Assembly: GCF_020564935.1 (NCBI RefSeq)
Contig: NZ_JAJCXB010000059.1
Span: 1-40,898 of the forward strand
Direction of reading: 5' to 3'
DNA from: Streptomyces pinistramenti
Lineage (GTDB): Bacteria > Actinomycetota > Actinomycetes > Streptomycetales > Streptomycetaceae
DNA length: 40,898 bases
Shown: piece by piece, positions 24,482 to 31,337 of the stretch
How the letters are laid out: each line of letters begins with the position of its first letter
Numbering within the stretch: position 1 is the stretch's first letter
The notes under the pieces: model-generated
The model's input: the letters and a program-made list of their open reading frames with translations, nothing else
The model's database searches: none
Told to the model about the DNA's origin: nothing
Position numbers and translations under genes: made by a program

Positions 24482-25138
24482 TCAGCGGCGCTCGGCCTGC
24501 ATCCGCGCGACGTAGGCGGCGGCCTGCGAGCGGCGGGCCATGCCGAGCTTGGAGAGCAGGCTGGAGACGTAGTTCTTGATCGTCTTCTCGGCGAGGTGCA
24601 GCCGTTCGCCGATGGCGCGGTTGGTCAGACCCTCGCCGATCAGGTCGAGGATCTTGCGCTCCTGGTCGGTGAGGCTCGCCAGCTTGTCGTCACCCTTGTC
24701 GGCGCCGCCCCGCAGCCGTTCCAGCACCCGGGCGGTGGCCACGGGGTCGAGCAGCGACTTCCCGGCCGCGACGTCACGGACGGCGGCCAGCAGCTCATTG
24801 CCGCGGATGGCCTTGAGGACATATCCGGATGCACCGGCCATGATCGCATCGAAAAGGGCCTCGTCGTCCGCGAACGAGGTGAGCATCAGGCAGGCAATGT
24901 CCTCGTTCTGCGAACGGATCTCGCGGCAGACCTCGACGCCGCTGCCGTCCGGTAGCCGGACATCGAGTACGGCGACGTCCGGACGCGTCGCCGGGATCCT
25001 GACCAGGGCATCTGCGGCGGTGCCTGCTTCACCGACCACTTCGATGTCGTCCTCGACCGCCAGCATTTCGTGAACGCCCCGCCGCACCACTTCGTGATCA
25101 TCGAGCAGGAATACCGTGATTTTTCCGTCTTCGCGCAC
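24482..25138 (-). CDS. NarL/DevR-type response regulator
   Basis: About 218 residues from the GTG at 25138 (GGAG 5 nt upstream). The receiver domain (about 6-122) has the acidic pair in LLDDHE, the phospho-acceptor Asp in VAVLDVRLPDGSG, and switch residues T/S and K in LMLTSFADD and YVLKAIRG. The LuxR-type HTH (about 148-212) reads LTDQERKILDLIGEGLTNRA, then HLAEKTIKNYVSSLLSKLGM, which is very DevR/DosR-like. No sensor kinase gene is adjacent, so it is an orphan here. In mycobacteria the relatives govern hypoxia and dormancy genes. Divergent from bkdF. Confidence 0.92.
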   Translation of the reverse strand: MREDGKITVFLLDDHEVVRRGVHEMLAVEDDIEVVGEAGTAADALVRIPATRPDVAVLDVRLPDGSGVEVCREIRSQNEDIACLMLTSFADDEALFDAIMAGASGYVLKAIRGNELLAAVRDVAAGKSLLDPVATARVLERLRGGADKGDDKLASLTDQERKILDLIGEGLTNRAIGERLHLAEKTIKNYVSSLLSKLGMARRSQAAAYVARMQAERR

Positions 25139-25466
25139 GGCTCCAGTCTCACACACCGACTCTTCCCGTGCTCCAGGTCACCGATATAACGTGCCGTTGT
25201 CCCGGCGGCCTGCAACGCTGTGACCAGGAGTTGTTCCCAGCCTTCGCGATTTACTTGGAAATCCAAGCAAAATCGCAGGTCAGGGCCGTTTCCACTTAGG
25301 CTTTGACAATAGGTAACGTGCAATGAGCAGGCCACCTTCCGGGGCGCTTTGTTCCACCCGGATCAGGCCGCGTTCGCACACACCCCGTGCGCCGTATCGG
25401 ATACCGGGTGAGCCGCAATACGGCCACCGGCGGACCCCGGGGGCCGGACAGACGGAGGAGCAGCAC
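25139..25466. other. Divergent intergenic region, response regulator / bkdF
   Basis: 328 bp without a gene. It holds a long A/T-rich near-palindrome at 25246-25276 (separate entry) and a perfect TTGACA at 25303-25308 that lacks a matching -10 at 16-18 bp. An in-frame ATG at 25323 would lengthen BkdF by 48 residues of poor composition and lacks a good ribosome site. Confidence 0.5.
25246..25276. promoter_or_regulatory. Long A/T-rich inverted repeat upstream of the second bkd operon
   Basis: GCGATTT-A-CTTGGA, central AA, then TCCAAG-C-AAAATCGC: 13 matched base pairs per arm with one asymmetric interruption. It is among the most A/T-rich tracts of the window, 190 bp before the bkdF start and 108 bp before the response-regulator start. 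Lrp/AsnC proteins favour such sites, so BkdR is a candidate ligand; the response regulator itself is another. Confidence 0.6.
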
Positions 25467-26657
25467 GTGACCGTGGAAGGCACTGCCCAGCGGAAAAGCA
25501 CCCGCAGCGGCAGCAAGCGCACCACCGCCAAAAAGGCGTCACCGGCCAAGGCCAAGGCCGCTGACCAGGCGGAAAGGGATCAGCTCGTTCAACTGCTGAC
25601 ACCCGAGGGCAAGCGGGTCGAGCACCCGGACTATGCGATCGATCTGTCCCCCGACGAACTGCGCGGTCTCTACCGCGACATGGTGCTGACGCGGAAGTTC
25701 GACGCCGAGGCCACCACGCTCCAGCGCCAGGGCGAGTTGGGCCTGTGGGCCTCGCTGCTCGGCCAGGAGGCCGCCCAGATCGGCTCGGGCCGCGCGCTGC
25801 GGGACGACGACTACGTCTTCCCGACCTACCGCGAGCACGGTGTGGCCTGGTGCCGCGGGGTCGACCCGACGAATCTGCTGGGCATGTTCCGTGGCGTCAA
25901 CCACGGCGGCTGGGATCCCAACAGCAACAACTTCCACCTCTACACCATCGTCATCGGCGCGCAGACGCTGCACGCGACCGGTTATGCGATGGGTGTGCAG
26001 AAGGACGGCGCGGATTCCGCGGTCATCGCCTATTTCGGTGACGGTGCCTCCAGCCAGGGTGACGTCGCCGAATCCTTCACCTTCTCCGCGGTCTACAACG
26101 CCCCGGTCGTCTTCTTCTGCCAGAACAATCAGTGGGCGATTTCCGAGCCCACCGAGAAGCAGACCCGGGTTCCGCTCTACCAGCGCGCCCGCGGATTCGG
26201 CTTCCCCGGGGTCCGCGTCGACGGCAACGACGTACTGGCCTGTCTGGCCGTGACCAAGGCCGCCCTGGAACGGGCCCGTACCGGCCAGGGCCCGATGCTG
26301 GTCGAGGCGTTCACCTACCGGATGGGCGCGCACACCACGTCCGACGACCCGACGAAGTACCGGGCCGACGAGGAGACGCTGGCCTGGGAGGCCAAGGACC
26401 CGATCCTGCGGCTGCGGACGTACCTGGAGGCCGAGGGCCTCGTCGACGACGCCTACCTCGCCGGGATCGAGGAGGAGAGCGACGCCCTGGGCAAGCGGGT
26501 CCGCGAGGCCGTACGGGCGATGCCCGACCCGGACACCATGGCGATTTTCGAGAACGTCTATGCCGATGGGCATGCGCTCGTCGATGAGGAGCGCGCGCAG
26601 TTCGCCGCGTACCAGGCGTCGTTCGCCGACGCCGATGCCGCCGCGGAGGAGAACTGA
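25467..26657 (+). CDS. bkdF: Branched-chain 2-oxoacid dehydrogenase E1 alpha subunit, second cluster
   Basis: 396 residues from the GTG at 25467, which has GGAGGAG 6 nt upstream. ThDP motif GDG...NN at about 191-220 (FGDGASSQGDVAESFTFSAV to QNN). Phosphorylation-loop-like MGAHTTSDDPTKY follows. The first ~35 residues are Lys/Arg/Ser/Ala-rich (RSGSKRTTAKKASPAKAKAA), histone-tail-like, and absent from BkdA. It differs from the first E1 alpha in several active-site surroundings, so substrate preference may differ. In S. avermitilis the second cluster, about 12 kb from bkdABC, is bkdFGH and supplies avermectin starters; the distance here is 13.5 kb. Confidence 0.93.
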   Translation: MTVEGTAQRKSTRSGSKRTTAKKASPAKAKAADQAERDQLVQLLTPEGKRVEHPDYAIDLSPDELRGLYRDMVLTRKFDAEATTLQRQGELGLWASLLGQEAAQIGSGRALRDDDYVFPTYREHGVAWCRGVDPTNLLGMFRGVNHGGWDPNSNNFHLYTIVIGAQTLHATGYAMGVQKDGADSAVIAYFGDGASSQGDVAESFTFSAVYNAPVVFFCQNNQWAISEPTEKQTRVPLYQRARGFGFPGVRVDGNDVLACLAVTKAALERARTGQGPMLVEAFTYRMGAHTTSDDPTKYRADEETLAWEAKDPILRLRTYLEAEGLVDDAYLAGIEEESDALGKRVREAVRAMPDPDTMAIFENVYADGHALVDEERAQFAAYQASFADADAAAEEN

Positions 26658-26659
26658 CC

Positions 26660-27643
26660 ATGGCCGTCCACGAGAAGATCACCATCGCCAAGGCGATCAA
26701 CGCCTCGCTGCGGGCCTCCATGGAGGCCGATCCCAAGGTCCTCGTGATGGGTGAGGACGTCGGCAAGCTCGGCGGCGTCTTCCGCGTCACCGACGGCCTC
26801 CAGAAGGACTTCGGCGAGGACCGGGTGATCGACACCCCGCTCGCCGAGTCCGGCATCGTCGGCACCGCGATCGGCATGGCCCTGCGCGGCTACCGCCCGG
26901 TCGTGGAGATCCAGTTCGACGGTTTCGTCTTCCCCGCCTACGACCAGATCGTCACCCAGCTCGCGAAGATGCACGCCCGCGCGCTGGGCAAGGTCAAGGT
27001 GCCCGTCGTCATCCGCATCCCGTACGCGGGCGGTATCGGCGCGGTCGAGCACCACTCCGAGTCCCCCGAGGCGCTGTTCGCGCATGTCGCAGGGCTCAAG
27101 TGCGTGACGCCTTCGAACGCGTCCGACGCCTACTGGATGCTCCAGCAGGCCATCGCGGGCGACGACCCGGTCATCTATTTCGAGCCCAAGCGCCGCTACC
27201 ACGACAAGTCGCGCCTGGACACCGAGGCGATCCCGGACCCGCTGCACAAGGCCCGGGTCACCCAGGCCGGTTCGGACCTCACGCTCGCCGCCTACGGGCC
27301 GATGGTGAAGGTCTGTACGGACGTCGCCAAGGTCGCGGCCGAGGAGGGCAAGTCCGTCGAGGTCGTCGACCTGCGCTCGCTCTCCCCCGTCGACTTCGAC
27401 ACCGTCCAGGCGTCGGTGGAGAAGACCGGCCGCCTGGTGCTCGTGCACGAAGCTCCGGTCTTCCTCGGGATGGGCGCCGAGATCGCCGCCCGCATCACGG
27501 AGCGCTGCTTCTACCACCTGGAGGCCCCGGTGCTGCGGGTCGGCGGCTTCCACTCCCCGTATCCGCCGTCCCGGCTGGAGGACGAGTACCTCCCGGGCCT
27601 TGACCGGGTGCTCGACGCCGTCGACCGCGCGCTGGCGTACTGA
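26660..27643 (+). CDS. bkdG: Branched-chain 2-oxoacid dehydrogenase E1 beta subunit, second cluster
   Basis: 327 residues, starting 2 nt after the bkdF stop, with a GGAGGAG tract inside the end of bkdF as ribosome site. It shares the E1 beta landmarks with bkdB: VMGEDVGKLGGVFRVTDGL, DTPLAESGIVGTAIGMALRG, EIQFDGFVFPAYDQIVTQ, and VVDLRSLSPVDFDTV with HEAPVFLGMGAEIAARI. It pairs with BkdF to form the alpha2beta2 decarboxylase. Confidence 0.94.
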   Translation: MAVHEKITIAKAINASLRASMEADPKVLVMGEDVGKLGGVFRVTDGLQKDFGEDRVIDTPLAESGIVGTAIGMALRGYRPVVEIQFDGFVFPAYDQIVTQLAKMHARALGKVKVPVVIRIPYAGGIGAVEHHSESPEALFAHVAGLKCVTPSNASDAYWMLQQAIAGDDPVIYFEPKRRYHDKSRLDTEAIPDPLHKARVTQAGSDLTLAAYGPMVKVCTDVAKVAAEEGKSVEVVDLRSLSPVDFDTVQASVEKTGRLVLVHEAPVFLGMGAEIAARITERCFYHLEAPVLRVGGFHSPYPPSRLEDEYLPGLDRVLDAVDRALAY

Positions 27644-27660
27644 GGGGTTTGAGGAGAGCC

Positions 27661-29115
27661 GTGACCATGACTGCAACCGCCGCCCAGGCACAGCGATTCC
27701 GCGAGTTCAAGATGCCCGACGTGGGCGAGGGACTCACCGAGGCCGAGATCCTCAAGTGGTACGTCCAGCCCGGCGACACCGTCGCCGACGGCCAGGTCGT
27801 CTGCGAGGTCGAGACCGCCAAGGCCGCCGTCGAACTGCCCATCCCCTACGACGGGGTGGTGCACACGCTGAACTTCGACGAGGGCAGCACCGTCGACGTC
27901 GGCACCGTCATCATTTCGGTGGACACCGACCCGGGCGCCGGCCCCGCCGGGGCACCGGCACCGCCACCGGCGCCGGTGGCGGCAGCCGTGCCGGAGCCGG
28001 CCGAGGAGGCCGAGCCGCAGGGCCGGCAGGCCGGGCTCGTCGGCTACGGCGCCGCCCCGTCATCGACCAAGCGCAGGCCGCGCAAGGCGCAGCCGGGTGT
28101 TCCGGCCCAGCAGGAGCCGGTGACCGCGGGCCTCCAGGCGGAGCTGAACGGGCGGGCCGCTCCGGCTCCCGCTCCGCAACCCGTGGTGCCTGCCGTGCCG
28201 ACGGCGGGCCGCCCGCTGGCCAAGCCGCCGGTGCGCAAGCTCGCCAAGGACCTCGGCATCGACCTGGCCGCCGTGGTGCCGACGGGTGCCGACGGCGTGG
28301 TGACCCGCGAGGACGTGCACGCCGCGGCGTCCGCCGCCGTGTCGGTTTCACGTGAAACCGCGGCCGTTCCCGAGGAAGCCGCACCGGCAGCCGTCGGTGT
28401 GGTCGAGGCGGCCGCACGCGAGATCCGTATCCCGGTCAAGGGCGTGCGCAAGGCCACCGCGCAGGCGATGGTCGCCTCGGCCTTCACCGCGCCGCACGTC
28501 ACGGAGTTCATCACCGTCGACGTCACCCGCACCATGAAGCTCGTTCAGGAGCTGAAGCAGGACCCGGACATGGCGGGCCTGCGCGTCAACCCGCTGCTCT
28601 TCGTCGCCAAGGCACTCCTGGTCGCCCTCAAGCGCCACCCGGAGGCCAATGCGTCCTGGGACGAGGAGCGCCAGGAGATCGTGCAGAAGGGCTACGTCAA
28701 CCTCGGTATCGCCGCGGCCACCCCGCGCGGGCTGATCGTCCCGAACATCAAGGACGCGGGCGTCAGGACGCTGCCCCAACTCGCCGAGGAACTGGGCGCA
28801 TTGGTCGCCACCGCCCGTGAGGGCAAGACCTCGCCGGCCGCGATGTCCGGCGGCACGGTCACGATCACCAACGTCGGCGTCTTCGGCGTCGACACCGGTA
28901 CGCCGATCCTCAACCCGGGGGAGTCGGCGATCCTCGCCTTCGGCGCGGTCAAGCTGCAGCCGTGGGTCCACAAGGGCAAGGTCAAGCCCCGTCAGGTCAC
29001 CACGCTCGCGTTGTCGTTCGATCACCGCCTGATCGACGGTGAGTTGGGCTCCAAGCTGCTCGCCGACATCGCGGGCATCCTGGAGAAGCCGAAGCGGCTG
29101 ATGACCTGGGGCTAG
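27661..29115 (+). CDS. bkdH: Branched-chain 2-oxoacid dehydrogenase E2, second cluster
   Basis: 484 residues from the GTG at 27661 (GAGGAG upstream; ATG at 27667 also possible). Lipoyl domain about 10-90 with K54 in VETAKAA. An Ala/Pro-rich linker and a peripheral subunit-binding domain (PVRKLAKDLGIDLAAVVP) follow. A second Ala-rich linker and the acyltransferase domain come next, from about 255, with the active site HRLIDG (H455, D459). A full parS site lies in the second linker, encoding part of SVSRETA. A long hairpin terminates the operon at 29131-29166. No E3 gene follows. Confidence 0.93.
   Translation: MTMTATAAQAQRFREFKMPDVGEGLTEAEILKWYVQPGDTVADGQVVCEVETAKAAVELPIPYDGVVHTLNFDEGSTVDVGTVIISVDTDPGAGPAGAPAPPPAPVAAAVPEPAEEAEPQGRQAGLVGYGAAPSSTKRRPRKAQPGVPAQQEPVTAGLQAELNGRAAPAPAPQPVVPAVPTAGRPLAKPPVRKLAKDLGIDLAAVVPTGADGVVTREDVHAAASAAVSVSRETAAVPEEAAPAAVGVVEAAAREIRIPVKGVRKATAQAMVASAFTAPHVTEFITVDVTRTMKLVQELKQDPDMAGLRVNPLLFVAKALLVALKRHPEANASWDEERQEIVQKGYVNLGIAAATPRGLIVPNIKDAGVRTLPQLAEELGALVATAREGKTSPAAMSGGTVTITNVGVFGVDTGTPILNPGESAILAFGAVKLQPWVHKGKVKPRQVTTLALSFDHRLIDGELGSKLLADIAGILEKPKRLMTWG
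28345..28358. promoter_or_regulatory. parS site 3, inside bkdH coding sequence
   Basis: GTTTCACGTGAAAC within an 18-bp palindrome (28343-28360). It codes for the VSRET part of an Ala-rich linker, a stretch that tolerates almost any residue. Confidence 0.92.
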
Positions 29116-29130
29116 CGCCCGAGGACAGCG

Positions 29131-29166
29131 AACGGCCCGTAACCGCAGTGGCGGTTACGGGCCGTT
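29131..29166. terminator. Terminator of the bkdFGH operon
   Basis: AACGGCCCGTAACCGC, loop AGTG, and its exact complement: a perfect 16-bp stem, 15 bp after the bkdH stop. Confidence 0.92.
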
Positions 29167-29265
29167 CCCGTCGGCCGGGTGGTCAGGAAACCCGCCCGCA
29201 AGGCGTAACTGTTCGTCCCCCGGGTGCCGTCGCGCCGCCCGTTCGTCGAGCGGTGCGGGCGGGTG

Positions 29266-29442
29266 TCAGCCGCGGATCAGTTCCACGGCACGGCTGAAGT
29301 GCGCGACCGGGCCCGTCGGGGCGGACGGATCGGCGTGCGTGGCGCTGCGGGCCAGGCTGGCGCCGGCCCACACGGCGGCGACGATCAGCGCCACCACAAC
29401 GGTGTTCCGGGTGCGGCGGCCGGCGGTCGTCCTGAGCTGCAT
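29266..29442 (-). CDS. Small membrane or secreted protein of 58 residues
   Basis: Starts ATG at 29442 behind a very strong ribosome site (GGGGGAGGA, 5-6 nt away). The sequence has a basic N-terminus (MQLRTTAGRRTRNT), one hydrophobic stretch (VVVALIVAAVWAGASLA) and a short polar tail ending VELIRG. Either a signal-anchored membrane peptide or a secreted peptide. No family recognised. Composition and ribosome site argue for a real gene; it lies on the strand opposite to its neighbours, between the bkdH terminator and the GNAT-NUDIX gene. Confidence 0.6.
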   Translation of the reverse strand: MQLRTTAGRRTRNTVVVALIVAAVWAGASLARSATHADPSAPTGPVAHFSRAVELIRG

Positions 29443-29660
29443 GGTGTTCCTCCCCCTCCAGTGCCGGAGCCTGTCCGGCTCCGCATCTCCATTCACCCAC
29501 GAAATCCCGGCGGTTTCGTACGCGTCAGGTACGGATTCGGCTCCGACTTGAGGCGTACCAGGTATCCCCCTTCCGACATACGTGGGGCGGTCGGGCCCGG
29601 CCGCCGTGGGGGTGCGGGCGGTGCGACCGGAAAGGATTTGCCGCTGCCGTCGGCGCTGTT

Positions 29661-29666
29661 TAGCGT
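29661..29666 (+). promoter_or_regulatory. -10-like hexamer for the leaderless GNAT-NUDIX gene
   Basis: TAGCGT matches TANNNT and lies 7 nt before the ATG at 29674; no ribosome site is present. Confidence 0.45.
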
Positions 29667-29673
29667 CAGCCCC

Positions 29674-30510
29674 ATGAGCAGCGACATGATCATCCGGCCC
29701 TACCGGGCAGCCGACGAGGCGGCCGTCACCGACCTGTGGTCGCGGGCGGTGCGCCAGGCCCACCCCTTCATCCCGGGCGAGGGCGCAGGCGAACGGGCCC
29801 GCGCCCTGCGGGAGGTGTACCTCGTTCGGGCGGACAACTGGGTGGCCGAACGCGAGGGCACCGTCGTCGGCCTGCTGGGGCTGCTCGGGTCGGAGATCGG
29901 CGGCCTGTTCGTCGCGCCCGAGGCGCAGGGCCGCGGCACCGGCCGGGCCCTGGTCGAGCACGCCGCCTCGCTGCACGGCGCGCTCACCCTCGAAGTCTTC
30001 GCGCGCAACGACCGCGCCCGCAGGTTCTACGAGGGCCTCGGCTTCACCGAGCGGGCCCGCCGGGTGGACGAGGAGACCGGCGAGGTGCTGATCGCGCTGG
30101 ACCGGACGGCGCCGCTGCGGTCGGTGTCCTGGCTGCATCTGCGCGACGGGCGGCTGCTGAGCGTCCGCACGCGCGGCAACGACACGTTCTATCTGCCCGG
30201 CGGCAAGTACGAGGAGGGGGAGACCGCGCCCGAGGCGCTCTCCCGCGAGCTGGCCGAGGAACTGGGCCTCACGGTTCCGGCCGGCCGGCTGACGGAGGCA
30301 TTCGTCGTCCATGACATCGCCCACGGCCAGAACGGCCGCCGTCTGCACATGACGTGTTTCACCGGCGGCCCGCAGGACATCGAGCCGGTGCCCGGCCGGG
30401 AGATCGCCGCGTACGCCTGGTTCGACCGCCGGGAGGCGCGGGAGCGCTGTGCCCCGGCGCACTCCCAGGTTGTGGACCGGCTCGTGGCGCAGGGCCTGAT
30501 GCGGGCCTGA
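29674..30510 (+). CDS. GNAT acetyltransferase-NUDIX hydrolase fusion
   Basis: 278 residues. Residues 1-~148 form a GNAT N-acetyltransferase: IRPYRAADEAAVTDLWSRAV, and the acetyl-CoA loop FVAPEAQGRGTGRALVEHA, with FYEGLGFTE at the end. Residues ~150-278 form a NUDIX hydrolase whose box (about 177-199) fits GX5EX7REUXEEXGU exactly (GKYEEGE, then RELAEELGL). No linker of note separates them. The fusion suggests acetylation and pyrophosphohydrolysis of related or sequential substrates, perhaps nucleotide-linked or damaged metabolites. The ATG at 29674 is chosen because both domains then start cleanly. Confidence 0.9.
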   Translation: MSSDMIIRPYRAADEAAVTDLWSRAVRQAHPFIPGEGAGERARALREVYLVRADNWVAEREGTVVGLLGLLGSEIGGLFVAPEAQGRGTGRALVEHAASLHGALTLEVFARNDRARRFYEGLGFTERARRVDEETGEVLIALDRTAPLRSVSWLHLRDGRLLSVRTRGNDTFYLPGGKYEEGETAPEALSRELAEELGLTVPAGRLTEAFVVHDIAHGQNGRRLHMTCFTGGPQDIEPVPGREIAAYAWFDRREARERCAPAHSQVVDRLVAQGLMRA

Positions 30511-30615
30511 GACCCGGCGGGGCCGGGATTCCGCCCGTCCCCGCCCGTTCCGCCTCGCGCGTTCGCTCCGCGCCCGCCCTTCCCTGTCCGCATCGTGGAA
30601 GGCACAGGCGTTCGT

Positions 30616-30635
30616 ATACGTGTTGTATCTATCCT
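30616..30635 (+). promoter_or_regulatory. Promoter and probable auto-operator of the GntR gene
   Basis: ATAC-GTGTT-GTAT (30616-30628), an inverted repeat with 4-bp arms, lies just before TATCCT (30630-30635, fits TANNNT), which is 6 nt before the ATG at 30642. The gene would be leaderless and the palindrome would sit in the -10/-35 spacer, suited to self-repression. Confidence 0.5.
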
Positions 30636-30641
30636 GTGCGC

Positions 30642-31337
30642 ATGCCACCAGCGTCTGCACCCACCGTTCCCTCCCGGCAGAGCTCCGGGACCGCCCACGC
30701 CAAGCAGCCACCGGCCGCCGAGCGGGTCTACACCCACATCAAGGACGCCGTGCTCCAGCGCCGCTACGAGGGCGGCATGCTGCTCACGGAAGGCGAGCTG
30801 GCCGAGGCCGTCGGCGTATCGCGGACGCCGGTGCGGGAGGCGCTGCTGCGCCTTGAGGTCGAGGGGCTGATCAAGCTCTACCCGAAGAAGGGCGCGCTGG
30901 TGCTGCCGGTCTCCGCGCAGGAGATCGCCGACGTCGTCGAGACCCGGCTGCTGGTGGAGAAGCATGCGGCGGCCAAGGCGGTGCCGGCGCCCGAGGCGCT
31001 GCTCGCCGAGCTGGCCGAGCACCTGGAGACCATGCAGGAGCAGGCCGCGGCGGGTGACCTGGCCGCGGTCTCCGTCGCCGACCGCTGCTTCCACGCCGCC
31101 CTCGTGCGCAGCGCGGGCAACCAGATCCTCGACCGGCTCTACGAGCAGCTGCGGGACCGGCAGTTGCGGATGGGGGTCGCGGTGATGCACGCCCACCCCG
31201 ACCGGATCGCCAAGAACATCGCCGAGCACGCCGAGATCCTCGACGCCCTGCGGGCCGGCGACACCGAAGCGGCCACCGTCGCCCTGCACCGGCACGTCAG
31301 CTGGGTCCGCAACCTCGCCCAGGGGGACGACCGATGA
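30642..31337 (+). CDS. GntR family regulator, FadR/FCD subgroup
   Basis: 231 residues. The winged HTH (about 28-95) reads YTHIKDAVLQRRYEGGMLLT, LAEAVGVSRTPVREALLRLE and LYPKKGALVLPVS. The FCD helical ligand domain (about 100-225) has the metal/ligand His in FHAALVRSAGNQILDRLY and IAEHAEILDALRAGD. FadR-type regulators respond to carboxylic acids. The stop overlaps the MFS transporter (ATGA), so regulator and transporter form an operon, and the transported acid is likely to be the inducer. ATG at 30642 follows a leaderless promoter. Confidence 0.92.
   Translation: MPPASAPTVPSRQSSGTAHAKQPPAAERVYTHIKDAVLQRRYEGGMLLTEGELAEAVGVSRTPVREALLRLEVEGLIKLYPKKGALVLPVSAQEIADVVETRLLVEKHAAAKAVPAPEALLAELAEHLETMQEQAAAGDLAAVSVADRCFHAALVRSAGNQILDRLYEQLRDRQLRMGVAVMHAHPDRIAKNIAEHAEILDALRAGDTEAATVALHRHVSWVRNLAQGDDR

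Noticed and set aside
25303..25308. Perfect TTGACA as bkdF promoter
   Set aside because: No TANNNT at 16-19 bp downstream, so not reported as a promoter.
25323..25466. Upstream ATG extending BkdF by 48 residues
   Set aside because: Poor composition and no ribosome site, whereas GTG 25467 has GGAGGAG at ideal spacing.
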